The notes beneath the pieces are model-generated. The model had not been told where the DNA came from, made no database searches, and saw only the letters and a program-made list of their open reading frames with translations. Positions 1 to 6,000 of a DNA stretch of 8,849 bases are shown piece after piece. The DNA lies in assembly GCA_002383285.1 (NCBI GenBank), contig DFXU01000107.1, positions 7,571 through 16,419 of the forward strand, in the 5' to 3' direction. The stretch comes from Caryophanales bacterium UBA4100 (GTDB taxonomy: Bacteria; Bacillota; Bacilli; Paenibacillales; UBA4045). Made by a program: the position numbers and the translations under genes. The number at the start of each line of letters is the position of its first letter. Within the stretch, counting starts at the first letter, position 1.

Positions 1-447
1 CTTACCGTGCCATGTGTAGTCGGCCTCGATTCGTACCTCCTGGTGGAGTTTTCTCCATACAGGGACCGCTGAGTCAATACCTGCCACAGCACTATCAGTA
101 TAAGCTCTGACTAATCCGCCTGCACCTAACATTATACCACCATAATAACGAGTTACGACAACGACTACGTTCTTCAGGTGACGATTTTTAATCACTTCTA
201 GAATGGGTTTACCTGCAGTTCCACTAGGTTCACCAGCATCAGACTGCTTCTGAAACTGATCTCGTTCTCCTATCATGTATGCATAACAATTATGAGTCGC
301 ATCGTTATGCAGCTTACGAATTTCTTCAATGAAGGCAATCGCTTCTTCCTCTGTCTCCACTGGTTTAGCATGTCCAATAAACCGTGAACGCTTGATGACA
401 ATTTCAGCGGAATTCATATATTGAACGGTCATGTAGCTTTGCAGCAT
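1..447 (-). CDS. yigZ: YigZ/YvyE (IMPACT) family protein, N-terminal 149 residues, cut by the window edge
   Basis: The frame is open from an ATG at 447 to the left edge, giving 149 residues; family members are usually a little over 200, so about the last third is missing. Motifs seen: GEPSGTAG (residues 72-79) and the UPF0029/IMPACT signature RYYGGIMLGAGGLVRAY (100-116), followed by the start of the second, ferredoxin-like domain. The N-terminus MLQSYMTV resembles B. subtilis YvyE, which supports this start. AAGGA at 458-462 lies 10 nt upstream of it. An in-frame ATG at 468 would add seven residues but has no ribosome binding site. IMPACT relatives are linked to translation or stress control in eukaryotes; the bacterial role is poorly defined, so no reaction is assigned. 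The gene lies downstream of pgi on the same strand, with a hairpin between them and no visible promoter of its own. Confidence 0.93.
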   Translation of the reverse strand, partial: MLQSYMTVQYMNSAEIVIKRSRFIGHAKPVETEEEAIAFIEEIRKLHNDATHNCYAYMIGERDQFQKQSDAGEPSGTAGKPILEVIKNRHLKNVVVVVTRYYGGIMLGAGGLVRAYTDSAVAGIDSAVPVWRKLHQEVRIEADYTWHGK

Positions 448-474
448 AAAGATCACGTCCTTGCTCATTTGTTC

Positions 475-507
475 AAAAAGAGCAGTTCACCATTGAGATG
501 AACCGCC
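475..507 (-). terminator. Rho-independent terminator after pgi
   Basis: Read on the minus strand, GCGGTTCA (506-499) pairs with TGAACTGC (489-482) as an 8-bp stem with one G-T pair and a 9-nt loop. It is followed at once by TCTTTTT (481-475). The stem begins 16 nt past the pgi stop codon. It lies only 28 nt before the yigZ start, so it either ends the pgi transcript or lets part of it through to yigZ. Confidence 0.75.
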
Positions 508-521
508 CCTTATTAGACATT

Positions 522-1871
522 CTACAATCGTTGCTCTAGCTCAGCCTTCTCTTGCTCAAATCCAGGCTTGCCGAGTAAGGCGAACATGTTCCTCTTATAC
601 GCCTCTACTCCCGGTTGATCGAATGGATTTACACCGAGTAAGTAGCCGCTAATACCACAAGCCTTCTCAAAGAAGTATACAAGGTAACCGAACCAATAAG
701 GACTAATTTCCGGTATCGTCACAATCAGGTTTGGAACGCCACCATCCGTATGAGCAAGCAGAGTGCCTTGAAAAGCCTTCTTGTTTACAAAATCCATAGT
801 CTTACCTGTTAAGAAATTTAAGCCATCAAGATCATCAGCGTCAGCAGTAATAGCGATCTGTTCCTTAGGCTGTCCTACCTGTATGACAGTCTCGAAGATA
901 TTACGGTTACCTTCTTGAATAAATTGTCCCATTGAATGAAGATCGGTAGAGAAATCAACGGCTGCAGGGAAGATACCCTTGCTGTCCTTACCTTCGCTTT
1001 CTCCATATAACTGCTTCCACCACTCCGAAACAAAATGTAGGCTTGGCTCATAATTAACGAGGATTTCTGTAACCTTCCCCTTACGGTATAGTGCGTTGCG
1101 CGCAGCGGCATATTGATAGCTGGCATTATTGTCCAAATCTGGATTAGCATATTCCTTAGATGCATCGGCGGCACCTTGCATGATGGATTCAATATCAATG
1201 CCAGCAACAGCTATAGGTAATAAGCCTACTGCAGTTAGAACCGAATATCGTCCACCCACATCATCAGGTATAACGAAGGATTCGTAGCCTTCCTCGGTTG
1301 CCAGCTTCTTCAAAGCTCCCTTAGATTTGTCTGTTGTCGCATAAATTCTCTTACGAGCTTCAGTTTTACCATACTTACTCTCTAATGCTTCACGCAGCAC
1401 ACGGAACGCAATTGCAGGCTCTGTAGTTGTTCCTGATTTAGAGATCACATTCAGTGAGAAGTTTCTGCCTTCTAGTAGCTGAAGAAGATGAGTTAAGTAA
1501 GTCGAGCTGATGTTGTTACCTGCGAAGTATATTTCAGGTGTATCGCGCTTCTCCTTCGGCAGCATATTATAGAAGGAATGCGACAGCATCTCGATTGCCG
1601 CTCTTGCTCCTAGATAAGAACCTCCGATACCAATGACCACAAGCACATCAGAATCTGCTTTTATCTTATTAGCTGACTGCTGAATTCGCGAGAATTCCTC
1701 ACGATCATACTGAGTTGGAAGGTCGATCCAGCCCAGATACTCTGACCCAGCCCCCGTCTGCTGATGAAGCTGATCATGTGCAGTGCGAATTTGTGCGGAT
1801 TGATAGCCAACCTCATGTTCACCAAGGAATGGTAGAGCTTTACTGTAATCAAAATTTAAACGTTCAGTCAT
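522..1871 (-). CDS. pgi: Glucose-6-phosphate isomerase
   Basis: A cytoplasmic glycolytic enzyme interconverting glucose 6-phosphate and fructose 6-phosphate. The 449 residues match the short Firmicutes form and the protein appears complete. Seen in order: GIGGSYLGARAAIE (81-94), the sugar-phosphate-binding SKSGTTTEP (144-152), the PGI signature DDVGGRYSVL (203-212), GESEGKDSKGIFPA (290-303) with the expected catalytic Glu291, His312 in TDLHSMGQ, and the C-terminal NPFDQPGVEAYK (415-426) with the expected catalytic Lys426. The start is fixed by GGAGGAG 8 nt upstream of the ATG. A candidate extended -10 promoter lies in the 95-bp gap shared with the divergent dehydrogenase-PilZ gene, and a hairpin terminator follows the stop. 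No key residue is missing. Catalytic assignments rest on the family, not on data for this protein. Confidence 0.98.
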   Translation of the reverse strand: MTERLNFDYSKALPFLGEHEVGYQSAQIRTAHDQLHQQTGAGSEYLGWIDLPTQYDREEFSRIQQSANKIKADSDVLVVIGIGGSYLGARAAIEMLSHSFYNMLPKEKRDTPEIYFAGNNISSTYLTHLLQLLEGRNFSLNVISKSGTTTEPAIAFRVLREALESKYGKTEARKRIYATTDKSKGALKKLATEEGYESFVIPDDVGGRYSVLTAVGLLPIAVAGIDIESIMQGAADASKEYANPDLDNNASYQYAAARNALYRKGKVTEILVNYEPSLHFVSEWWKQLYGESEGKDSKGIFPAAVDFSTDLHSMGQFIQEGNRNIFETVIQVGQPKEQIAITADADDLDGLNFLTGKTMDFVNKKAFQGTLLAHTDGGVPNLIVTIPEISPYWFGYLVYFFEKACGISGYLLGVNPFDQPGVEAYKRNMFALLGKPGFEQEKAELEQRL

Positions 1872-1913
1872 GATTTTATCTCCTCCTATTTAATCTAGAT
1901 TCCTCTAACTTAA

Positions 1914-1943
1914 AATTTACCATACTATGTGAACATGCTACAA
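1914..1943 (-). promoter_or_regulatory. Candidate extended -10 promoter for pgi
   Basis: On the minus strand, TTGTAG (1943-1938, 3 of 6 to the sigma-A -35) is followed after 18 bp by TAAATT (1919-1914, 4 of 6). The TGG just before the -10 (1922-1920) gives an extended -10 form. Transcription would start near 1907 and leave a leader of about 36 nt carrying the pgi ribosome binding site. The -35 is weak; the call rests mainly on the extended -10 and the position. Confidence 0.4.
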
Positions 1944-1944
1944 T
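1916..1944 (+). promoter_or_regulatory. Extended -10 sigma-A promoter for the dehydrogenase-PilZ gene
   Basis: TTTACC (1916-1921, 4 of 6 to TTGACA), a 17-bp spacer, then TACAAT (1939-1944, 5 of 6 to TATAAT), with TGC directly before it (1936-1938) as an extended -10. The start point would be near 1951, just ahead of the ribosome binding site GAGGTGAG (1953-1960), giving a leader of only about 16 nt. It occupies almost the same bases as the candidate pgi promoter on the other strand. Confidence 0.6.
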
Positions 1945-1966
1945 AGATACAAGAGGTGAGGCTGCG

Positions 1967-3241
1967 ATGAAATCCATCGGATTTATCGGATTAGGCATTA
2001 TGGGTGCGCCAATGGCGACCAATCTGCTAAAAAAAGGTTATTCTGTGACCATCTATAATCGAACTAGCTCCAAGTCGGCTGAATTCCAAAGGTTAGGTGC
2101 GGATATTGTGTCTACCCCTGCGGATGTTGCCCGAACCGTTGATGTTCTATTCATTATGGTAAGTAACAATCAAGCCATTGAGGAAATTATCTACGGTGAC
2201 GAAGGGGTCATGAACGGGATTCGCCCAGGATTGGTTATATTCGATTGTAGTACAGTATCTCCAGAACTGAGCATTCGTTTGCATGCAGAGCTAAGCGAGC
2301 ATTATGTAGATTTCTTCGATGCTCCGGTCACTGGTAGCAAGGATAGTGCCGTTGAGGGTACACTAGTCTTTATCGTTGGTGGTAATGGACTTCTTCTAGA
2401 GGATTATAGAGGCATTTTATTGGATATGGGTAAGGCGGTTTACTTCATGGGTGCTCCGGGGACAGGCTCAAGAACAAAGCTAGCTTTAAATACCATTGTT
2501 GGTATCAACATATCTGGCTTAATTGAGGGGCTCGCTATTGCATCCAAGAGCGGGATTAATCTAGACGCCTTCGTCGAGCTCGTACAATCCGGTGGCGCCG
2601 CTAGCAGAATCGCTGATATGAAGATTGAGAAGCTTCTCGATCGAGATTTCAGCCCACATTTTTCTCTTAAGCATATGCTTAAGGACTTACAGCTGGCAAG
2701 TACTCAAGCCGCTTCCCTCCAGCTTCCAACACCATTATTACAGACAGTCGAAAACTTATATAGAATCGGTTTAAGCAAAGGTCTAGGCGACCTAGATATG
2801 TCTGCCCTCATTCATTCCTATGAGGATTGGATGCATCACCAGATCTCGCGTAATAAGCATGAGAAGAAAGACACCCCCGCAGTCGATAATCGTCGTAGGA
2901 GTGTCCGTATACCACTAGATATCAAATTGCAAATATCAATATATCAATGGGAGAATGAAGGCTCATTCTCAGGTCAATCGATGGAGGCTTCACTTTACGA
3001 CCTGTCCGATTCTGGTCTGCAAATTACTTGCAGCACGCCGCTTGCCAAAGAGATGTTCATTGTGATCCACTTCCCTAAGGAAGCCGAATTACCGCCAGTT
3101 ACAGGGAAAATCATTCGAATCGAGCGGAAAGATCATGTATTTAACTATGGCTGCTTAATCTCGGGAATGGCTCCACCCACTAAGAAAAGGTTAGAAGCTT
3201 ACATACAGAGTAAGATCGAACAGGCAATCAGCGAATCATAA
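1967..3241 (+). CDS. Beta-hydroxyacid dehydrogenase (glyoxylate/succinic semialdehyde reductase type) fused to a C-terminal PilZ domain
   Basis: Two domains in one uninterrupted 424-residue frame. Residues 1 to about 288 form a complete 3-hydroxyisobutyrate dehydrogenase-family enzyme: Rossmann loop GLGIMG (8-13), YNRT (30-33) after the second strand suggesting NADPH preference, DAPVTGS (118-124), catalytic-type Lys171 with Asn175 in SRTKLALN, FSLKHMLKD (232-240), and GLGDLDMSALI (272-282), which closely resembles plant GLYR1. After a charged linker (about 289-308) comes a PilZ domain: RRRSVR (309-314) supplies RxxxR, DLSDSG (345-350) supplies D/NxSxxG, and the usual beta strands and closing helix follow. 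PilZ domains bind c-di-GMP, so an allosterically controlled cytoplasmic reductase is the inference; the substrate is not proven. The start is set by GAGGTGAG 6 nt before the ATG. The gene is divergent from pgi and convergent with ppnP. Confidence 0.93.
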   Translation: MKSIGFIGLGIMGAPMATNLLKKGYSVTIYNRTSSKSAEFQRLGADIVSTPADVARTVDVLFIMVSNNQAIEEIIYGDEGVMNGIRPGLVIFDCSTVSPELSIRLHAELSEHYVDFFDAPVTGSKDSAVEGTLVFIVGGNGLLLEDYRGILLDMGKAVYFMGAPGTGSRTKLALNTIVGINISGLIEGLAIASKSGINLDAFVELVQSGGAASRIADMKIEKLLDRDFSPHFSLKHMLKDLQLASTQAASLQLPTPLLQTVENLYRIGLSKGLGDLDMSALIHSYEDWMHHQISRNKHEKKDTPAVDNRRRSVRIPLDIKLQISIYQWENEGSFSGQSMEASLYDLSDSGLQITCSTPLAKEMFIVIHFPKEAELPPVTGKIIRIERKDHVFNYGCLISGMAPPTKKRLEAYIQSKIEQAISES

Positions 3242-3258
3242 TGCCCGCGCAACTGGTT

Positions 3259-3570
3259 CTATAGATATGAACAGCAATAATCAGTAACCTTACGAATATC
3301 AAGCTTAAATTTCGCATTCGCTGGCACAGTAAATTCACCAGTTCCTTCAATGGATATCCATTGGTCTGAGCCTGGCAATTGAACACTTAGGTCTCCTGCG
3401 AGAATTTCCATAATTTCTGTGACATCTGTACCAAATTCATACTGTCCGGGTAGCATGATACCTAAAGTCTTCTTAGTGCCATCTGCAAATACGACCGTAC
3501 GACTTGTAACTTTACCATCAAAATATACATTAGCTTTCTTCACTACGGTTACTTGCTCAAATTGATTCAT
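3259..3570 (-). CDS. ppnP: Pyrimidine/purine nucleoside phosphorylase, PpnP (YaiE, DUF1255) family
   Basis: A small cupin-fold cytoplasmic enzyme. The family splits nucleosides with phosphate into free base and ribose 1-phosphate, with broad base specificity in E. coli PpnP. The 103-residue protein aligns with the 94-residue E. coli protein over nearly its full length: NVYFDGKV (14-21), LGIMLPGQYEF (36-46), EIMEILAGDLSVQLPGSDQW (52-71), EFTVPANAKF (79-88) and the characteristic C-terminal YCCSYL. The N-terminus is about nine residues longer. AAGGGAGC 7 nt before the ATG sets the start. It follows tkt on the same strand with a 110-bp gap containing a hairpin. Only 17 bp separate its stop from that of the convergent dehydrogenase-PilZ gene, with no strong terminator there. 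Released ribose 1-phosphate could, after mutase action, feed transketolase. Confidence 0.92.
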   Translation of the reverse strand: MNQFEQVTVVKKANVYFDGKVTSRTVVFADGTKKTLGIMLPGQYEFGTDVTEIMEILAGDLSVQLPGSDQWISIEGTGEFTVPANAKFKLDIRKVTDYCCSYL

Positions 3571-3602
3571 AACTCAAGCTCCCTTATCATATAAATTTCA
3601 AT

Positions 3603-3640
3603 AGATTGACCCGAAGCTCAGGAATGGGCTCGGGTCATCT
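3603..3640 (-). terminator. Bulged hairpin between tkt and ppnP: weak terminator or processing/attenuation element
   Basis: Plus-strand TGACCCG (3607-3613) pairs with CGGGTCA (3631-3637). Inside it, after a one-base bulge, AGCTC (3615-3619) pairs with GGGCT (3626-3630) around a 6-nt loop; AGA/TCT can extend the base past a bulged T. It begins about 40 nt after the tkt stop. On the minus strand it is followed by ATCTATTGAAATTT, not a true U-tract, so efficient termination is doubtful and ppnP may be partly cotranscribed with tkt. Confidence 0.5.
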
Positions 3641-3680
3641 GATTTACTACGTTATTATTAAGATCATTGCGACTTGCGAC

Positions 3681-5699
3681 TTACAACAATGCTCTCGTCT
3701 TGGCTACCACATTATCAACTGTAAAACCATATTCCTCAATAATCCGATCTCCAGGTGCAGAAGCACCAAACATACTAATTCCTAGAATTGCACCTTTATC
3801 TCCAACATAACGCTCCCAGCCTAGTGGATAAGCCATCTCTATAGCAAGACGAGCAGTAATCGCTGGAGGCAATACAGTTTCCTTATATGCTTGTGATTGC
3901 TTCTCGAACAACTCCCAGCTCGGCATACTAACAACGCGAACATGAATGCCTTGCTCAGCGAGTGCTTTCTGCGATCTAACAGCAAGCTGTACCTCGGAGC
4001 CTGTTGCGATAAGAATCGCTTGAGGTTGATTATTAGCTGCTTCTGAGAGAATGTATGCACCCTGTGGTAAGCTGTCTAGCGCTTTCTCTCTAGTGCCTTC
4101 AAGGATCGGCAATGCTTGTCTAGTCAGGATTAATGCAACCGGACCCTGCTTGTTAGCCATCGCATATCTCCAAGCTGCTGTAGTTTCATTGCCATCTGCT
4201 GGACGGAGAACAGTAACACCTGGAATTATACGCAATGCTGGCAATTGTTCGATTGGCTCATGCGTTGGACCATCTTCACCAACACCAATGCTATCATGAG
4301 TCAATACGTAAATAACAGGCAAGCTCATGATCGAAGCTAGACGTACTGCCGGACGAAGGTAATCAGAGAACACGAAGAATGTACCTACATAAGGTCGAAC
4401 AGCACCATGAAGCATCATACCATTAGCGGCAGCTGCCATACCGAATTCACGAACACCGAAATACACATTACGACCGCCATAATTGTCTGAATTATAGATT
4501 GATAAGCCCTTCAGATGTGTAGTTGTGGAGGATTCCAAATCGGCGGACCCACCAACAAGATAAGGTACAGCTTGCGCAATCGCATTCAGTGCACTACCAG
4601 ATGCGGCACGAGTTGCCATTCCTTTGTCCTCAGGTGTGTACCAAGGTAATGCAGAATCCCAACCCTCAGGTAGAGTATCATCTGCGGCAGCAGTAAACTT
4701 CCCTGCTAGCTCTGGATATGCCTTCGTGTAATTCTCGAACATGCTTACCCATTGCTGCTCTTGCTTGGCGCCTTGCTCTCGTAGTTGAGCGAAATGTGCA
4801 TAAACTTCATCAGGAACCTGAAATTCTTCATGAGCCCACTCATAATATTGCTTCGTTAATACTGTCTCTTCCTTACCAAGCGGGGAACCATGAGGACCCA
4901 CGTGGCCACCTTTGCCCTGCTTATTCGGACTACCATAGCCAATCACAGTCTTAACCTCGATCAGGGTCGGGCGACTTAGGTCGCTCTTCGCTTCAGCGAT
5001 AGCATTATGTATGGCTTGAAGATCATTACCATTCTCTACATATAAGGTCTGCCAGCCATATCCTTGGAATCTGGTCTGAACATTCTCAGAAAACGATAAA
5101 TTCAATTCGCCATCTAGCGAGATATCATTAGAATCATACAGAACGATCATCTTTCCTAGCTTCAGATGTCCAGCTAAGGAAGCTGACTCGCTCGACAATC
5201 CCTCCATCAAATCCCCGTCTCCACAAATGGCATAGGTGAAATGATCAATGACAGGAAAGCTTGCTTGATTATAGGTTGCTGCTAAATGCGCCTCAGCCAG
5301 AGCCATACCTACTGCCATCCCGATCCCTTGACCCAATGGGCCTGTCGTTGCATCAACACCACTAGTATGGCCGTATTCTGGATGTCCTGGTGTCTTACTA
5401 CCCCATTGACGAAATTTCTTGATCTCATCCATGGTCACATCCTCATAACCGTACAGATGAAGTAAGCTATACAACAACATAGATCCGTGACCAGCAGATA
5501 GTACAAATCGATCACGGTTGATCCACTTCGGATTGGCTGGATTATGGTTCATAAATTTAGACCACAGCTCATAGGCCATAGGTGCTGCACCCATCGGCAT
5601 ACCAGGATGACCTGAATTGGCTTTCTCAATGGCATCAATGGCAAGTGTGCGAATTGTATCTATCGACAGCTGCTCAATTGATCTCTGTTTGACATTCAT
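3681..5699 (-). CDS. tkt: Transketolase
   Basis: A thiamine diphosphate- and divalent-metal-dependent cytoplasmic enzyme of the non-oxidative pentose phosphate pathway. It moves two-carbon units between ketoses and aldoses (xylulose 5-phosphate with ribose 5-phosphate or erythrose 4-phosphate). The 672 residues match the normal length. Seen in order: SGHPGMPMG (29-37) with His31, SAGHGSMLLY (68-77) with His71, GPLGQGIGMAVG (120-131), the cofactor motif from GDGDLMEG (160-167) to Asn191, GHVGPHG (265-271), VREFGMAAAANGM (416-428) with the expected catalytic Glu418, and THDSIGVGEDGPTHEPIEQL (467-486). All expected histidines are present. AGGAGGT 5 nt upstream of the ATG fixes the start. An extended -10 promoter about 130 bp upstream is likely. 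ppnP follows on the same strand. Confidence 0.98.
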   Translation of the reverse strand: MNVKQRSIEQLSIDTIRTLAIDAIEKANSGHPGMPMGAAPMAYELWSKFMNHNPANPKWINRDRFVLSAGHGSMLLYSLLHLYGYEDVTMDEIKKFRQWGSKTPGHPEYGHTSGVDATTGPLGQGIGMAVGMALAEAHLAATYNQASFPVIDHFTYAICGDGDLMEGLSSESASLAGHLKLGKMIVLYDSNDISLDGELNLSFSENVQTRFQGYGWQTLYVENGNDLQAIHNAIAEAKSDLSRPTLIEVKTVIGYGSPNKQGKGGHVGPHGSPLGKEETVLTKQYYEWAHEEFQVPDEVYAHFAQLREQGAKQEQQWVSMFENYTKAYPELAGKFTAAADDTLPEGWDSALPWYTPEDKGMATRAASGSALNAIAQAVPYLVGGSADLESSTTTHLKGLSIYNSDNYGGRNVYFGVREFGMAAAANGMMLHGAVRPYVGTFFVFSDYLRPAVRLASIMSLPVIYVLTHDSIGVGEDGPTHEPIEQLPALRIIPGVTVLRPADGNETTAAWRYAMANKQGPVALILTRQALPILEGTREKALDSLPQGAYILSEAANNQPQAILIATGSEVQLAVRSQKALAEQGIHVRVVSMPSWELFEKQSQAYKETVLPPAITARLAIEMAYPLGWERYVGDKGAILGISMFGASAPGDRIIEEYGFTVDNVVAKTRALL

Positions 5700-5800
5700 G
5701 TGAAACCTCCTAAAAGTTTTGTATTAGCCATATAAGCTTTCGAAGTGAGTCATTGAACAGAACTAATTCGTTAGCATTAGCTATTTTTGATTAACACCCG

Positions 5801-5820
5801 TAAGCATAAGCTTATGTTTA
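5801..5820. promoter_or_regulatory. 20-nt near-perfect palindrome in the predicted tkt leader, possible operator
   Basis: CATAAGCTTATG (5805-5816) is a perfect 12-bp inverted repeat. TAAG and TTTA on its flanks extend the symmetry to 20 nt with one mismatched pair. It lies just downstream of the predicted tkt start point (near 5827), where a bound repressor could block transcription. I do not recognise it as a known regulator's site, and an AT-rich palindrome this short can arise by chance. Confidence 0.35.
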
Positions 5821-5833
5821 GTGTAATTGCTTT

Positions 5834-5862
5834 ATTGTACCATTAGACGTTATGCAATTCCA
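5834..5862 (-). promoter_or_regulatory. Candidate extended -10 promoter for tkt
   Basis: On the minus strand, TGGAAT (5862-5857, 3 of 6) is followed after 17 bp by TACAAT (5839-5834, 5 of 6). TGG directly before the -10 makes TGGTACAAT. This resembles the TGCTACAAT promoter of the dehydrogenase-PilZ gene. It would give an unusually long leader of about 127 nt. A nearer but weaker alternative is TTCAAT (5757-5752), 17 bp, TATATG (5734-5729). Confidence 0.45.
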
Positions 5863-5961
5863 TATGAGGATCATGTGCATTTTGTGTAGATTTTATTGAA
5901 TACTTCGGCTGTAAAAAATTCCATATACAGGAAGGATATTGAGTTCTGCTGTTGAATACTT
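5856..5961. repeat. Two interleaved pairs of 10-bp direct repeats
   Basis: AATTCCATAT occurs at 5856-5865 and 5917-5926; TTGAATACTT occurs at 5896-5905 and 5952-5961. The order is A-B-A-B with starts 61 and 56 bp apart. This could be a worn tandem duplication of about 60 bp or two pairs of protein-binding sites upstream of the lipoprotein gene. The sequence between the repeats is not clearly alike. Confidence 0.45.
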
Positions 5962-5985
5962 ATGAGTGTTGTCATTACAGAGATC

Positions 5986-5993
5986 AGGGAGTG
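5986..5993 (+). promoter_or_regulatory. Ribosome binding site that decides the TTG start of the lipoprotein gene
   Basis: AGGGAGTG ends 7 nt before the TTG at 6001. The first in-frame ATG (6013) would be 19 nt away, too far for this site, so TTG is the better start. Confidence 0.7.
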
Positions 5994-6000
5994 AACAAAT

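Larger units (their letters stand above)
5700..6000. other. 301-bp divergent intergenic region between tkt and the lipoprotein gene
   Basis: This AT-rich stretch holds the control regions of two divergent genes. I see a candidate extended -10 promoter for tkt (5834-5862), a palindrome in the predicted tkt leader (5801-5820), two interleaved pairs of 10-bp direct repeats (5856-5961), and the lipoprotein ribosome binding site (5986-5993). I found no convincing sigma-A promoter for the lipoprotein gene, no open frame of useful length, and no recognisable riboswitch or small RNA. Confidence 0.6.

Noticed and set aside
466..468. Alternative in-frame ATG for yigZ, seven codons upstream
   Set aside because: No ribosome binding site precedes it, and the shorter start matches the YvyE-like N-terminus and has AAGGA upstream.
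875..1207. 110-codon minus-strand open frame
   Set aside because: It lies inside pgi in another frame; the pgi frame has clear family motifs and this one has none and no ribosome binding site.
1661..1852. 63-codon minus-strand open frame
   Set aside because: It overlaps the 5' part of pgi in another frame with no recognisable protein features.
1892..1901. AATCTAGATT palindrome upstream of the pgi ribosome binding site
   Set aside because: A lone 10-bp AT-rich palindrome is expected by chance, and no second copy supports an operator.
3245..3275. Possible terminator between the convergent dehydrogenase-PilZ and ppnP genes
   Set aside because: Only a weak bulged CTGGTTC/GAACAG pairing inside the ppnP 3' end, with no T-tract.
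3586..3614. Possible ppnP promoter with TATGAT as -10
   Set aside because: The matching -35 (TCGGGT) is poor and lies in the hairpin, and the start point would fall almost on the ribosome binding site.
3667..3682. TTGCGAC repeated twice in tandem at the tkt stop codon
   Set aside because: Only two 7-bp copies; too short to mean more than chance or slippage.
3839..4060. 73-codon minus-strand open frame
   Set aside because: Out-of-frame shadow within tkt; no motif.
4051..4299. 82-codon plus-strand open frame
   Set aside because: Antisense shadow of tkt; composition mirrors the tkt codons and there is no ribosome binding site.
4718..4954. 78-codon plus-strand open frame
   Set aside because: Antisense shadow of tkt with no supporting features.
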